Part shown: positions 7,318-15,845 of the stretch, piece after piece
How the letters are laid out: each line of letters starts with the position of its first letter
Position numbering within the stretch: position 1 is the stretch's first letter
Source of the DNA: Azospirillum brasilense
GTDB taxonomy: Bacteria; Pseudomonadota; Alphaproteobacteria; Rickettsiales; UBA3002
DNA length: 64,000 nucleotides
Direction of reading: 5' to 3'
NCBI GenBank assembly: GCA_003241645.1
Contig: QFOX01000003.1
Span: forward strand, 14,757-78,756
Notes under the pieces: model-generated
Seen by the model: only the letters and a program-made list of their open reading frames with translations
The model's database searches: none
What the model was told of the DNA's origin: nothing
Position numbers and translations under genes: made by a program

Positions 7318-8520
7318 TCAATCCGCGCGGGGTTTGCGCGGGGCTTTCGTTGCAGGTTTTGCCGCACTGTTGCGCTGCATCACCAGCCCTTGCAGCAGGG
7401 CCAGCACTTTGTGGTCCACGCCGGAGAGCGGTAGCGCCGAAATTTCCTCACGGCTGAACCAGCCGGGGCTGTTCATGCGCTTGTGCAGCCGCGCATGCAC
7501 GACGCGCCCTTCCAGCCGGAAATGGCTGTAGATATGCGTCACGTGCCCGATCTCTTCCCAATGTTCGGCGTGCATTTCGCGCATGGGGTAGCGCAGGTCG
7601 GTCGTTACCGGCACTTGCGGAAAGCCATACAGCCCACCCAGCAGCGCGGCCTCCCGCGCTTCCAGATGCAGGTGGCCCGCCGCGTCTTCCAGCACCAGCA
7701 GGTACATGGCGCGCGTCGGGGTGGCCTTCTTCGGCTTCGGGGCGGGGTAACGCTCCGGCGATTTTTTGCCCTTGCAAATGCTATTGGCCGGGCAGCTCGG
7801 GCAGTCGGGTTTCTTGGGTGTACAGACCATGCTGCCCAGATCCATCATCGCCTGATTATGGTCGAACGGTTCGGCCGTGTTCAGCAGCGCCTGCGCGCCG
7901 TCCCATAACTCCGTATCGCTGGGCTTCTCCCACGCGAACACCCGCGCCACGATGCGCTTCACGTTCGCCTCTAAGATGGCCACCGGCTGGCGATACGCGA
8001 ATGCCGCGATGGCATGGGCCGTGTTTTTGCCGATGCCGGGGAGGGATTGGAGCTGTTCAAGCGAAGGGGGGCTTGCCCCCCCTTCGCGCGTTTCACGCGC
8101 TGACCCCTGCCGCTTCGCGGCTCGCGCCACTTCGGCGCTACGCACCGGCTGCATCAACCCCAGTGCCACGGCCTTCTTCGCGCCCTCATGCAGGAACCCG
8201 GCACGGCGATAATAGCCAAGGCCCTCCCACGCTTTCATGACCTGCTCGCGCGGTGCTTCGGCCAGCGCCTGCACGGTCGGGAATTTCTCTAGGAACGGGG
8301 GGTAGAACCGCGCCAGCACGGTGGCCACCTGCGTTTGCTGCAGCATCACCTCCGACAGCCAGATGCGGTAGGGATCATCCGTCTGCCGCCACGGCAAATG
8401 GTGCCGCCCCTGTGCCGTGTACCACGCTGCCATGGCCGCATGAAACCTGTGTAAATCACGCGGTTTTATTTGCGGCACCGTGGGGGTGGTGCTAGGAGTT
8501 TGTCTGATTTTACGCGTCAT
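7318..8520 (-). CDS. mutY: Adenine DNA glycosylase MutY with in-frame repeat insertion
   Basis: MutY removes adenine mispaired with 8-oxoguanine. Visible are the catalytic Glu (WLSEVMLQQTQ), the HhH motif LPGIGKNTA, the Fe-S cluster motif C-x6-C-x2-C-x5-C (CTPKKPDCPSCPANSIC) and a C-terminal NUDIX-like 8-oxoG recognition domain. Two oddities: the usual catalytic Asp before NVKR is Glu (ILEANVKR, residue 184), and about 25 extra residues (VRSAEVARAAKRQ...) sit before the HhH, encoded by repeat DNA. The ATG at 8520 lies inside another palindromic repeat and has no SD; a downstream GTG or ATG start is possible. The mutY-mutT pairing is functional only; mutT is at 34.6 kb. Confidence 0.9.
   Translation of the reverse strand: MTRKIRQTPSTTPTVPQIKPRDLHRFHAAMAAWYTAQGRHHLPWRQTDDPYRIWLSEVMLQQTQVATVLARFYPPFLEKFPTVQALAEAPREQVMKAWEGLGYYRRAGFLHEGAKKAVALGLMQPVRSAEVARAAKRQGSARETREGGASPPSLEQLQSLPGIGKNTAHAIAAFAYRQPVAILEANVKRIVARVFAWEKPSDTELWDGAQALLNTAEPFDHNQAMMDLGSMVCTPKKPDCPSCPANSICKGKKSPERYPAPKPKKATPTRAMYLLVLEDAAGHLHLEAREAALLGGLYGFPQVPVTTDLRYPMREMHAEHWEEIGHVTHIYSHFRLEGRVVHARLHKRMNSPGWFSREEISALPLSGVDHKVLALLQGLVMQRNSAAKPATKAPRKPRAD
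8061..8144. repeat. Palindromic repeat (family C) inserted in frame in mutY
   Basis: An 11-bp hairpin arm (GCGAAGGGGGG, 8061-8071, pairing with 8077-8087) is followed by a segment whose last 27 bp (8118-8144) are identical to 21659-21685 in a distant intergenic region. Read in the mutY frame it encodes RSAEVARA and a Gly/Ala/Arg-rich stretch absent from typical MutY. The insertion is a multiple of three and keeps the reading frame open, like Rickettsia palindromic elements found inside genes. Confidence 0.75.
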
Positions 8521-8601
8521 TGCGAGCAAAGCGAAGCAATCCAGAAGTTTCACTGACCATCCCTACTGGATTGCCACGTCGCTGCGCTCCTCGCAATGAC
8601 G
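8515..8601. repeat. Palindromic repeat, family A copy 1 (mutY/thiC intergenic)
   Basis: An 87-bp imperfect palindrome begins CGTCATTGCGAG and ends CTCGCAATGACG, with inner arms GAAGCAATCCAG and CTGGATTGCCACG. The same element recurs at 48185-48270. This type of repeat is common in many proteobacterial genomes. It fills almost the entire gap between the divergent mutY and thiC genes and provides the ATG used as the mutY start. Confidence 0.92.
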
Positions 8602-8622
8602 ATCATTGAAAGGATATTCGCC

Positions 8623-10464
<1,842 letters not shown>

Positions 10465-10466
10465 CT

Positions 10467-10907
10467 GTGGACATTCCGCATTTCGTATTAAAGCGCCAAG
10501 AAGCTTCTTTGAACTTTTCTACATTCTACCTGAAGACGATTGTTGTATTGTCATCAGGTAGTATCATCGCTTTACTTGCTCTAATAAGTCCAGAAATGCT
10601 CAAAGCATATCCCGGCTTGGTCACTAACATCAAATGCGTTATTCCGTTCTTTTTGGTATCCAGCTTTCATTCTCTAATGGCTGTTTTAGCAGCGCACCTT
10701 TGTGAGCGCGCTGGTTGGAGCCTAGGATACTATGAAAAAGAAATTGAAAAATTTGAAGTTGGGTCTGACCAACATTTAGTAAGATTAAATGTAATTAGTT
10801 CATTGTCTAAAGATGAAGATGATTATGAGAAAATTGCTTATTACACGGCGTTTTCGGCAACGGCATTTTTCTTCATAACTGCTTTTACTTTTGCGTATTT
10901 GTTTTGA
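10467..10907 (+). CDS. Hypothetical membrane protein, AT-rich (possible acquired gene)
   Basis: A 146-aa protein of unknown function. It has hydrophobic segments at about 24-43, 55-75 and 128-146, with a charged loop between the second and third (YYEKEIEKFEVGSDQHLVRLN). The start is GTG, 2 bp after the thiC stop, within reach of the AGGTGAG at the thiC 3' end. The DNA is strikingly AT-rich, with AAA, TTT, TTA and ATT codons rare in its neighbours, which points to recent transfer. The topology resembles small orphan prophage or defence-associated membrane proteins, but nothing specific can be assigned. Its TGA overlaps the ATG of the next gene. Confidence 0.75.
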   Translation: MDIPHFVLKRQEASLNFSTFYLKTIVVLSSGSIIALLALISPEMLKAYPGLVTNIKCVIPFFLVSSFHSLMAVLAAHLCERAGWSLGYYEKEIEKFEVGSDQHLVRLNVISSLSKDEDDYEKIAYYTAFSATAFFFITAFTFAYLF

Positions 10908-11299
10908 TGACCGCCATCCAATCCACCACCCGCACCATCGCATTGATTGGTGCAAGCAATAAGCCCGAGCGGCCGAGCTATGGGGTGATGGGGTTTTTGC
11001 TCGCCAAAGGATATATCGTGCATCCGGTGAATCCGGGTTTGGCGGGCGGGGAAATTCAAGGGCAACAAGTATATGCCACGCTGGCCGACTGCCCGGCCCC
11101 CATCGACATGGTGGATATTTTCCGCAACACGGCGGATGCCGCAACGGTCATCGACGAAGCCATCGCATGTAAGGACAAACTCCACATCCAGACCATCTGG
11201 TGCCAGCTAGGAGTTACGCCGCACGAGGCCGCGTCGCGCGCGCAAGCCGCCGGGTTGACGGTGGTGATGGACCGTTGCCCCGCCATCGACTGGCGCTAA
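10907..11299 (+). CDS. CoA-binding protein (YccU-like)
   Basis: A 130-aa single-domain protein of the CoA_binding family, with a Rossmann-like fold as in succinyl-CoA synthetase alpha. The nucleotide-binding N-terminus is clear (TIALIGASNKPERPSYGVMG), followed by GYIVHPVNPG, the DMVDIFRN strand and the terminal TVVMDRCPAIDW motif. YccU proteins bind CoA; their physiological role is uncertain. The ATG overlaps the preceding TGA (TGATG), giving translational coupling to the AT-rich gene. Its stop overlaps the convergent DUF2256 gene by 3 nt. Confidence 0.9.
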   Translation: MTAIQSTTRTIALIGASNKPERPSYGVMGFLLAKGYIVHPVNPGLAGGEIQGQQVYATLADCPAPIDMVDIFRNTADAATVIDEAIACKDKLHIQTIWCQLGVTPHEAASRAQAAGLTVVMDRCPAIDWR

Positions 11300-11445
11300 G
11301 CGCCCTTGGCTTTCGCGGCGCGGCGGCAGCGGTCGCTGCAATATTTTACTTCGTCCCAGCAGCGCGCCCATTTTTTACGCCACGCAAATAGCAGCCCGCA
11401 TTGCACGCAGGCCTTCTCAGGCAAATGCGGTTTGGCGTGGGCCAT
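11296..11445 (-). CDS. DUF2256 small zinc-ribbon-like protein, 49 aa
   Basis: A short gene encoding MAHAKPHLPEKACVQCG, then FAWRKKWARCWDEVKYCSDRC and a basic tail. CxxC (CVQC) and CSDRC pairs plus the WRKKW...CWDEVKYC core are the DUF2256 signature, likely a small zinc-binding domain of unknown function. The ATG overlaps the stop of the upstream DUF853 ATPase gene (TAATG), so the two are translationally coupled. In other bacteria DUF2256 genes are often near photolyase or cryptochrome-like genes; none is seen here. Confidence 0.9.
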   Translation of the reverse strand: MAHAKPHLPEKACVQCGLLFAWRKKWARCWDEVKYCSDRCRRAAKAKGA

Positions 11446-12953
11446 TATTTCGTCAGCCCGCCCAGCAAGCCGCGCAGCAATTGCCGGCCGATGCTGCGCC
11501 CGATCTGCCCGGTCACCTGCCGCACGGCGGCGTTGACCACCTGATCGGTCACGCTCTGCGCGGCACGCCCACCGCTGCTGCGGCGCGGGGTGGTTTGCTG
11601 CGCCGTCTGCTGCACCGGCTGCGGTGCCTGCGCTGCTTTGCGGGCCTGCAGCATTTCATGCGCGGAATCGCGGTTGAGCGGCGTGTCGTACGTGTCGCCA
11701 ATGGGGTCGCGCCGCAGCACGTCCTGCCGCTCGGCATCGCTCAGCGGGCCCATGCGCGAAATGGGCGGGCGAATCGCCGTGCGCTCCACCATGGTCGGGG
11801 TGCCGTCTTCCTGCAGGGTGGACACCAGCGCTTCACCCACTGCAAGGGTGGTGATGGCGGCCTGCACATCCACCGCCGGGTTGGGGCGGAAACTGCTGGC
11901 GGCCACCTTCACGGCCTTCTGCTCCTGCGGGGTGAAGGCGCGCAGCGCATGCTGCACGCGGTTGCCCAGCTGGGCCAGCACATCGGCAGGAATATCCTGC
12001 GGCTGCTGCGTCACGAAATACACGCCCACGCCTTTGCTGCGGATCAGCCGCACCATCTGCTCCACTTTCTCCAGCAGGGCTTTGGGCGCGTCGGCGAACA
12101 GCAGGTGCGCCTCGTCGAAGAAGAAGACCAGTTTCGGTTTATCCGCATCGCCGATCTCGGGCAGGTTCTCGAACAGTTCCGACAGCAGCCATAGCAGGAA
12201 GATGCTGTACATGCGCGGGCGCTGGATCAGCTGCTCGGCGGCCAGCACATGGGCGATACCGCGCCCGTCCGGCGCGGTGCGCAGCAGGTCGTGGATGTCG
12301 AGCGCCGGTTCGCCGAACATCGCCTCGGCGCCCTCCTGTTTCAGCTGCAGCAATTTGCGCTGGATGGCATTCACCGTGGCGGCGGAGATATTGCCGTATT
12401 GGGCGGAATAGGGCTTCGCCTGCTCGCCCACATGCAGCAGCAGGCTGTGCAGGTCTTCCAGGTCGAGCAACAGCAAGCCCTGGTCATCGGCGATCTGGAA
12501 GGCAATGGCGAGCACGCCTTCCTGCGCGTCCGACAGATCCAGCAGGCGCGCCAGCAGGATGGGGCCGACTTCCGAGATCGTCATGCGCAGCGCATGGCCG
12601 CGCGTGCCGAATACATCCCAGAATACGGTGGGCATGCTGGCGGGCGCATAATCCTGCAACTGCAGTTTTTCTGCGCGCGCGCGTGCCTTTTCGCTGCCGC
12701 CGCTGGCCGCAATGCCGGAAAGGTCGCCTTTCACATCGGCCATGAACACGGGCACACCGTGCGCAAGGAAGCCTTCGGCCAGCACCTGCAGCGTTACGGT
12801 TTTGCCGGTGCCGGTGGCCCCCGCGACCAGCCCATGGCGATTGGCGCGGCTAAGCGTGAGGTATTGCGGGCTGCTGCCCTGCCCAAGCAGGCAGGCGCCG
12901 TGCGGGAAGAGGGGGCTGGTGGTGGTGGGGTGCTGGGGGGCGGGCGTGGCCAT
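11445..12953 (-). CDS. HerA-like/DUF853 (YjgR) P-loop ATPase
   Basis: A 502-aa soluble ATPase. The Walker A is GATGTGKTVT (about 40-50), Walker B is LVFFFDEAHLLF, and a sensor-like YFVTQQPQDIP follows. This is the HerA/FtsK-like YjgR group (DUF853), whose cellular role is unknown; a DNA- or protein-pumping motor is inferred from the fold. The C-terminal ~100 residues (QAPQPVQQTAQQ...) are Gln/Pro/Arg-rich, followed by a conserved QIGRSIGRQLLRGLLG tail typical of the family. The ATG (MATPAPQ) has GGAG 6-7 nt upstream. It forms a two-gene unit with DUF2256. Confidence 0.9.
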   Translation of the reverse strand: MATPAPQHPTTTSPLFPHGACLLGQGSSPQYLTLSRANRHGLVAGATGTGKTVTLQVLAEGFLAHGVPVFMADVKGDLSGIAASGGSEKARARAEKLQLQDYAPASMPTVFWDVFGTRGHALRMTISEVGPILLARLLDLSDAQEGVLAIAFQIADDQGLLLLDLEDLHSLLLHVGEQAKPYSAQYGNISAATVNAIQRKLLQLKQEGAEAMFGEPALDIHDLLRTAPDGRGIAHVLAAEQLIQRPRMYSIFLLWLLSELFENLPEIGDADKPKLVFFFDEAHLLFADAPKALLEKVEQMVRLIRSKGVGVYFVTQQPQDIPADVLAQLGNRVQHALRAFTPQEQKAVKVAASSFRPNPAVDVQAAITTLAVGEALVSTLQEDGTPTMVERTAIRPPISRMGPLSDAERQDVLRRDPIGDTYDTPLNRDSAHEMLQARKAAQAPQPVQQTAQQTTPRRSSGGRAAQSVTDQVVNAAVRQVTGQIGRSIGRQLLRGLLGGLTK

Positions 12954-13133
12954 GGGATGCTCCGTGCGCAGGGAATGCCCGACCATAGCGACGCATGCCG
13001 CCTTGGCAATGGATTTGCAGCCACGCCCCGCAGGGAAACGCGGCGCACCACGAAAAAATCCGTGATAATGCTCGCCTGAAGCGGCCTTTGTTGCTATGCA
13101 ACATAAAAGACCCTGTGACGAAGGAGCGCACCC

Positions 13134-13415
13134 ATGAAATCCCCCGCGATCGTATTTACCCTAGCGGCGATCACCGCCGTCAGCGGTGCCTATGCCGACG
13201 ATGAGATGATGGGCACCTACATTAACGGGCGCATGGAAACCCGCACCGAGCGCAGCGCCCGTGTGGCCGATCCGCAGATGGACCGCGAGATCATGCTGAT
13301 CGACCGGCAGCGCCGCGCCCAGCGCGCGCAGGAGCGCACGCCCGAGCAGGCCGATGGCGAAATGGGGCAGGAAGACGTGCCGTTCGAATACAAGCCAAAC
13401 GCGAACGGCCTGTAA
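13134..13415 (+). CDS. Small exported hypothetical protein, 93 aa
   Basis: It has a Sec signal peptide (residues 1-21, cleavage after AYA), then a highly charged Arg/Glu/Asp-rich mature part with RSARVADPQMDREIMLID and RQRRAQRAQERTPEQ. It has no cysteine, and no family is recognised. AAGGAG lies 8 nt before the ATG. A strong hairpin terminator follows at once, so it is probably a single-gene transcript, divergent from the DUF853 gene. Confidence 0.75.
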   Translation: MKSPAIVFTLAAITAVSGAYADDEMMGTYINGRMETRTERSARVADPQMDREIMLIDRQRRAQRAQERTPEQADGEMGQEDVPFEYKPNANGL

Positions 13416-13444
13416 GCCGCCACGGGCATGCGCGCATAAAAAAA

Positions 13445-13470
13445 GCCGCATCGGATGATGCGGCTTTTTT
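13445..13470. terminator. Bidirectional intrinsic terminator
   Basis: An 8-bp GC-rich stem (GCCGCATC / GATGCGGC, loop GGAT) is flanked by seven A upstream and six T downstream. It separates the convergent small secreted-protein gene and mscL. Confidence 0.93.
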
Positions 13471-13484
13471 GTTGGCTGCGCCGG

Positions 13485-13907
13485 TTACTTTTTGGCGTTC
13501 AGCGCGTCGCGGATCTCGCGCAGCAGCAGGATATCCTCCGGCGGTGCGGCGGGGGTTTCTGCTTCCTTCTTGATCATCGCGTCCTTGATGCGGTTGACCT
13601 GCTTCACCAGCATGAACACCACGAAGGCCACGATCAGGAATTTGATAACGGCGTTGATGAACAGGCCATACATGATCAGCGGGGCGCCGGCTTTCTTCGC
13701 GGCCTCGAGCGATTCGTAGCCGCCGAAGGACAGGTCGAAATAGTAGTTCGAGAAGTCCAGCCCGCCCAGCAGCATGCCGATCACGGGGTTGATGATGTCG
13801 CTGACCATGGAGGTCACGATGGCGGTGAAGGCTGCGCCCACCACGATACCCACCGCCATGTCGATGACGTTGCCGCGGGCGATAAATGTTTTGAATTCCT
13901 TGAACAT
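13485..13907 (-). CDS. mscL: Large-conductance mechanosensitive channel MscL
   Basis: This homopentameric inner-membrane channel opens under membrane tension and releases osmolytes on hypo-osmotic shock. At 140 aa it is standard length. The N-terminal amphipathic helix (MFKEFKTFIARGNV) is followed by TM1 with the gating region DMAVGIVVGAAFTAIV, a periplasmic loop, TM2 (about 78-100) and the C-terminal helix bundle (EDILLLREIRDAL). AGGAGA precedes the ATG. It converges on the terminator at 13445-13470. Confidence 0.98.
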   Translation of the reverse strand: MFKEFKTFIARGNVIDMAVGIVVGAAFTAIVTSMVSDIINPVIGMLLGGLDFSNYYFDLSFGGYESLEAAKKAGAPLIMYGLFINAVIKFLIVAFVVFMLVKQVNRIKDAMIKKEAETPAAPPEDILLLREIRDALNAKK

Positions 13908-14067
13908 GCGTACTCTCCTATGATTTGTGGCCCCATGAAGCCAAAAGCCTTGGAAAAGTCAAGATTATCCGCCGCTTAATGTTGGCTTGATGGGTGGGCT
14001 CGCATCGCCGCATCGCGTGCTGAGCCATGGTTGGCTAATGCTTTCGCTATCAACGAAAGGATTTTGT

Positions 14068-14361
14068 ATGCGCCGTTCCTTGCTTCTTCTTGCGCTTGTT
14101 GGCACCCCGCTGGTTGCCTGTGCGCCTTCCGCCCCGATGGCGACGAACGCCCAGTTCCAACAGGCCGATGGCAACAAGGATGGTGCGCTGAGCCGCGACG
14201 AGTATGAGCACCTGCTTGCCATTCGCGCCTCGGAAGGCGATGCCGCAGCCGCCCGCGCCGTGAAAGCTAACCTGCAATACAACACCTACGATACGCGCTT
14301 CAAAGCCAGCGACCGCGATGGCAACGGGGCGATTAGCCGTAGCGAACTCGGCATCCGTTAA
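14068..14361 (+). CDS. EF-hand lipoprotein, 97 aa
   Basis: A type II signal peptide ends in a lipobox (LVAC, Cys about residue 18), so the mature protein should be lipid-anchored. Two EF-hand-like calcium loops follow: DGNKDGALSRDE (near residue 35) and DRDGNGAISRSE (near the C-terminus). Each has the DxN/DxDG pattern with a Glu at position 12. It is likely a periplasmic or outer-membrane calcium-binding protein; the partner is unknown. AAAGGA lies before the ATG, and upstream in-frame Met codons are not needed. tRNA-Gly lies 48 bp downstream. Confidence 0.85.
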   Translation: MRRSLLLLALVGTPLVACAPSAPMATNAQFQQADGNKDGALSRDEYEHLLAIRASEGDAAAARAVKANLQYNTYDTRFKASDRDGNGAISRSELGIR

Positions 14362-14372
14362 GAGAACCGTTG

Positions 14373-14416
14373 CACCCGCGCGAGGATTCCTGCTAAGAGG
14401 GCATCCCGCGCGGGTG
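14373..14416 (+). promoter_or_regulatory. Hairpin overlapping the tRNA-Gly 5' end
   Basis: CACCCGCGCG (14373-14382) pairs perfectly with 14407-14416. After a bulged A, GGAT (14384-14387) pairs with ATCC (14403-14406). The 3' arm includes all seven bases of the tRNA acceptor 5' strand (14410-14416), so this fold and the mature tRNA fold exclude each other. It could be a terminator-like structure for the lipoprotein gene or a pre-tRNA leader structure. Confidence 0.6.
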
Positions 14417-14483
14417 TAGTTCAATGGTAGAACGAAAGCTTCCCAAGCTTTAGGCCAGGGTTCGATTCCCTGTACCCGCTCCA
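14410..14483 (+). tRNA. tRNA-Gly (anticodon CCC)
   Basis: A complete cloverleaf: acceptor GCGGGTG / TACCCGC, D arm with AATGGTAGA, anticodon stem AAAGC / GCTTT with loop TTCCCAA (anticodon CCC, reading GGG), T arm with GTTCGATTC, discriminator T and an encoded CCA end. Its 5' end is embedded in the 14373-14416 hairpin. Confidence 0.96.
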
Positions 14484-14509
14484 ACATCCTTGCTTACTGT
14501 TCGCCTTCT

Positions 14510-15019
14510 TTAATCGTCCAGCATCGGGGTGCCGGGTGCTTTGCCTTCCCACGTGATGGGGGTCACGACCGACAGGGACGTGGTGGGCGAGCCTTCGATG
14601 ATGCGGGTGGTGCGCACCACATACACAAGGCTGCTGTTCGTGCGGTCGAACAGGCGGCGGATCTCCAGCGATTTGAAAATGAGCGAGCGGCTCTCATCGA
14701 ACACTTCTTCGCCTTTCTCATCGGCCGCGATGGGCGCGCGGTAGGTCACCGGGCCGGTCTGCACGCAGGAAACGCTGGCGATGGACGGGTCTTCCGCCAG
14801 CCCCAGCCCGCCCTTGATGCCGCCGGTGCGCGGGCGCGCCACGTAGCAGGTGATGCCGGTGATCTTCGGGTCGTCGAACGCGCTGACCACGATCTTGTGG
14901 TTCGGGCCGATCAGTTTGAAGGCCGTGCTGACCGCGCCGACCTCGCGGCTTTGCGCCACACACAGGGCGGGAAACAGCACCAGCGCCAGCGCGCGGGAAA
15001 GAAAAAGATGACGTTGCAT
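14510..15019 (-). CDS. creA: CreA family exported protein
   Basis: A 169-aa periplasmic protein of unknown biochemical function. A signal peptide (1-22, ending LCVAQS) is followed by the highly conserved CreA core: EVGAVSTAFKLIGPNHKIVV, a FDDPKITGITCYVARPRTGG stretch and KGGLGLAEDPS. Two Cys in the mature part (TCYVAR and SCVQTG) may form a disulfide. CGGAG precedes the ATG (MQRHLFLS). It is divergent from the DUF1294 genes and convergent with tRNA-Gly. The symbol is by homology only; no creBCD genes are present. Confidence 0.93.
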   Translation of the reverse strand: MQRHLFLSRALALVLFPALCVAQSREVGAVSTAFKLIGPNHKIVVSAFDDPKITGITCYVARPRTGGIKGGLGLAEDPSIASVSCVQTGPVTYRAPIAADEKGEEVFDESRSLIFKSLEIRRLFDRTNSSLVYVVRTTRIIEGSPTTSLSVVTPITWEGKAPGTPMLDD

Positions 15020-15090
15020 GCAAAACTCCGGGTAATAGGATGCAACGACGCGTAGCGTTCGGCGTGCAAAAAGACCATCAGGATGTGCCA

Positions 15091-15384
15091 ATGAACATGT
15101 TTCTTTACCTCGCGGTGATCAACGCACTCACCTTCGCCACCTACTGGCTGGACAAACGCGCCGCCAAACGGTCCGGTGCACGCCGCATTCCTGAGGCCAC
15201 GCTGCTGTTGCAGGGCTTCCTCGGCGGCACGCCTGCGGCGCTCGTCGCCCAGCGCCTGCTGCGCCACAAGAACCGCAAGCGGGCCTTCCAGTTCAAGTTC
15301 TGGGCCATCACCTTTGTGCAGCTTGCCCTGCTGCTGATGCCGCCGCCGGTGGTGCAGCGCCTGCTGCAGGCAGCGTTTTACTAA
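15091..15384 (+). CDS. DUF1294 membrane protein, copy 1
   Basis: A 97-aa protein with two or three hydrophobic helices. It carries the DUF1294 landmarks: an N-terminal helix ending TYWLDKRAAKR, then RIPEATLLLQGFLGG and a RHKNRKRAFQFKFW motif before the last helix. Function is unknown. The start MNMFLYL follows AGGA; longer in-frame extensions have no homology. A paralogue with the same layout follows after 41 bp. Confidence 0.88.
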   Translation: MNMFLYLAVINALTFATYWLDKRAAKRSGARRIPEATLLLQGFLGGTPAALVAQRLLRHKNRKRAFQFKFWAITFVQLALLLMPPPVVQRLLQAAFY

Positions 15385-15386
15385 AA

Positions 15387-15401
15387 TTAAGCGAAAATTA
15401 A
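15387..15401 (+). promoter_or_regulatory. Perfect TTAA-N7-TTAA site (candidate CtrA box)
   Basis: TTAA at 15387-15390 and at 15398-15401 are separated by 7 nt, matching the alphaproteobacterial CtrA consensus spacing. It lies 24 bp before the second DUF1294 start, a usual position for a regulated promoter. Chance occurrence in an AT-rich gap is possible. Confidence 0.35.
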
Positions 15402-15425
15402 AGATTCAGGCGTAGGGTCATCTTT

Positions 15426-15716
15426 ATGCCGCTCACCGTCCTTTTATTTTACCTCATCGCCGTGAACCTGATCGCCAGCTATATTTTCTGGCTGGACTGG
15501 CGCTATGCGAAGCACAAGCTCGGTGCGGGCGAGATCCCCGACCGAACGTTCCTTGCGATCAGCCTGCTGGGCGGGGCATGGGGCATCGTGCTCATGCAAA
15601 GCCTGCTGCGGCACCGCATTTTCCGCCGCCGTTCGTTCATCAAATACCGCCTGGCGCTCGCCATGCAACTGATCGTGGCCGGCGTGTACGCCGCCTTTCC
15701 GTTGACGCAAATCTAG
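15426..15716 (+). CDS. DUF1294 membrane protein, copy 2
   Basis: A 96-aa paralogue of the preceding gene. It has an N-terminal hydrophobic helix then FWLDWRYAKHKLGAGEIPD (matching YWLDKRAAKRSGARRIPE), LLGGAWGIVL, a RHRIFRRRSFIKYR basic motif and a final helix. The position-by-position match supports a tandem duplication with divergence. No SD is clear; the ATG is the first in frame and fits family length. A candidate CtrA box lies just upstream. Confidence 0.87.
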   Translation: MPLTVLLFYLIAVNLIASYIFWLDWRYAKHKLGAGEIPDRTFLAISLLGGAWGIVLMQSLLRHRIFRRRSFIKYRLALAMQLIVAGVYAAFPLTQI

Positions 15717-15845
15717 CCGCGTCGCCACGATAAAACTGCCACAGGTTCCGCTACAATTTTATCTATGCTGCGGGTGCAAAGCGATTGCTTTCATTACGCC
15801 GAATTTTGCCCTATATATAAAGACGTAACGAGAAATTGAGGTTCT

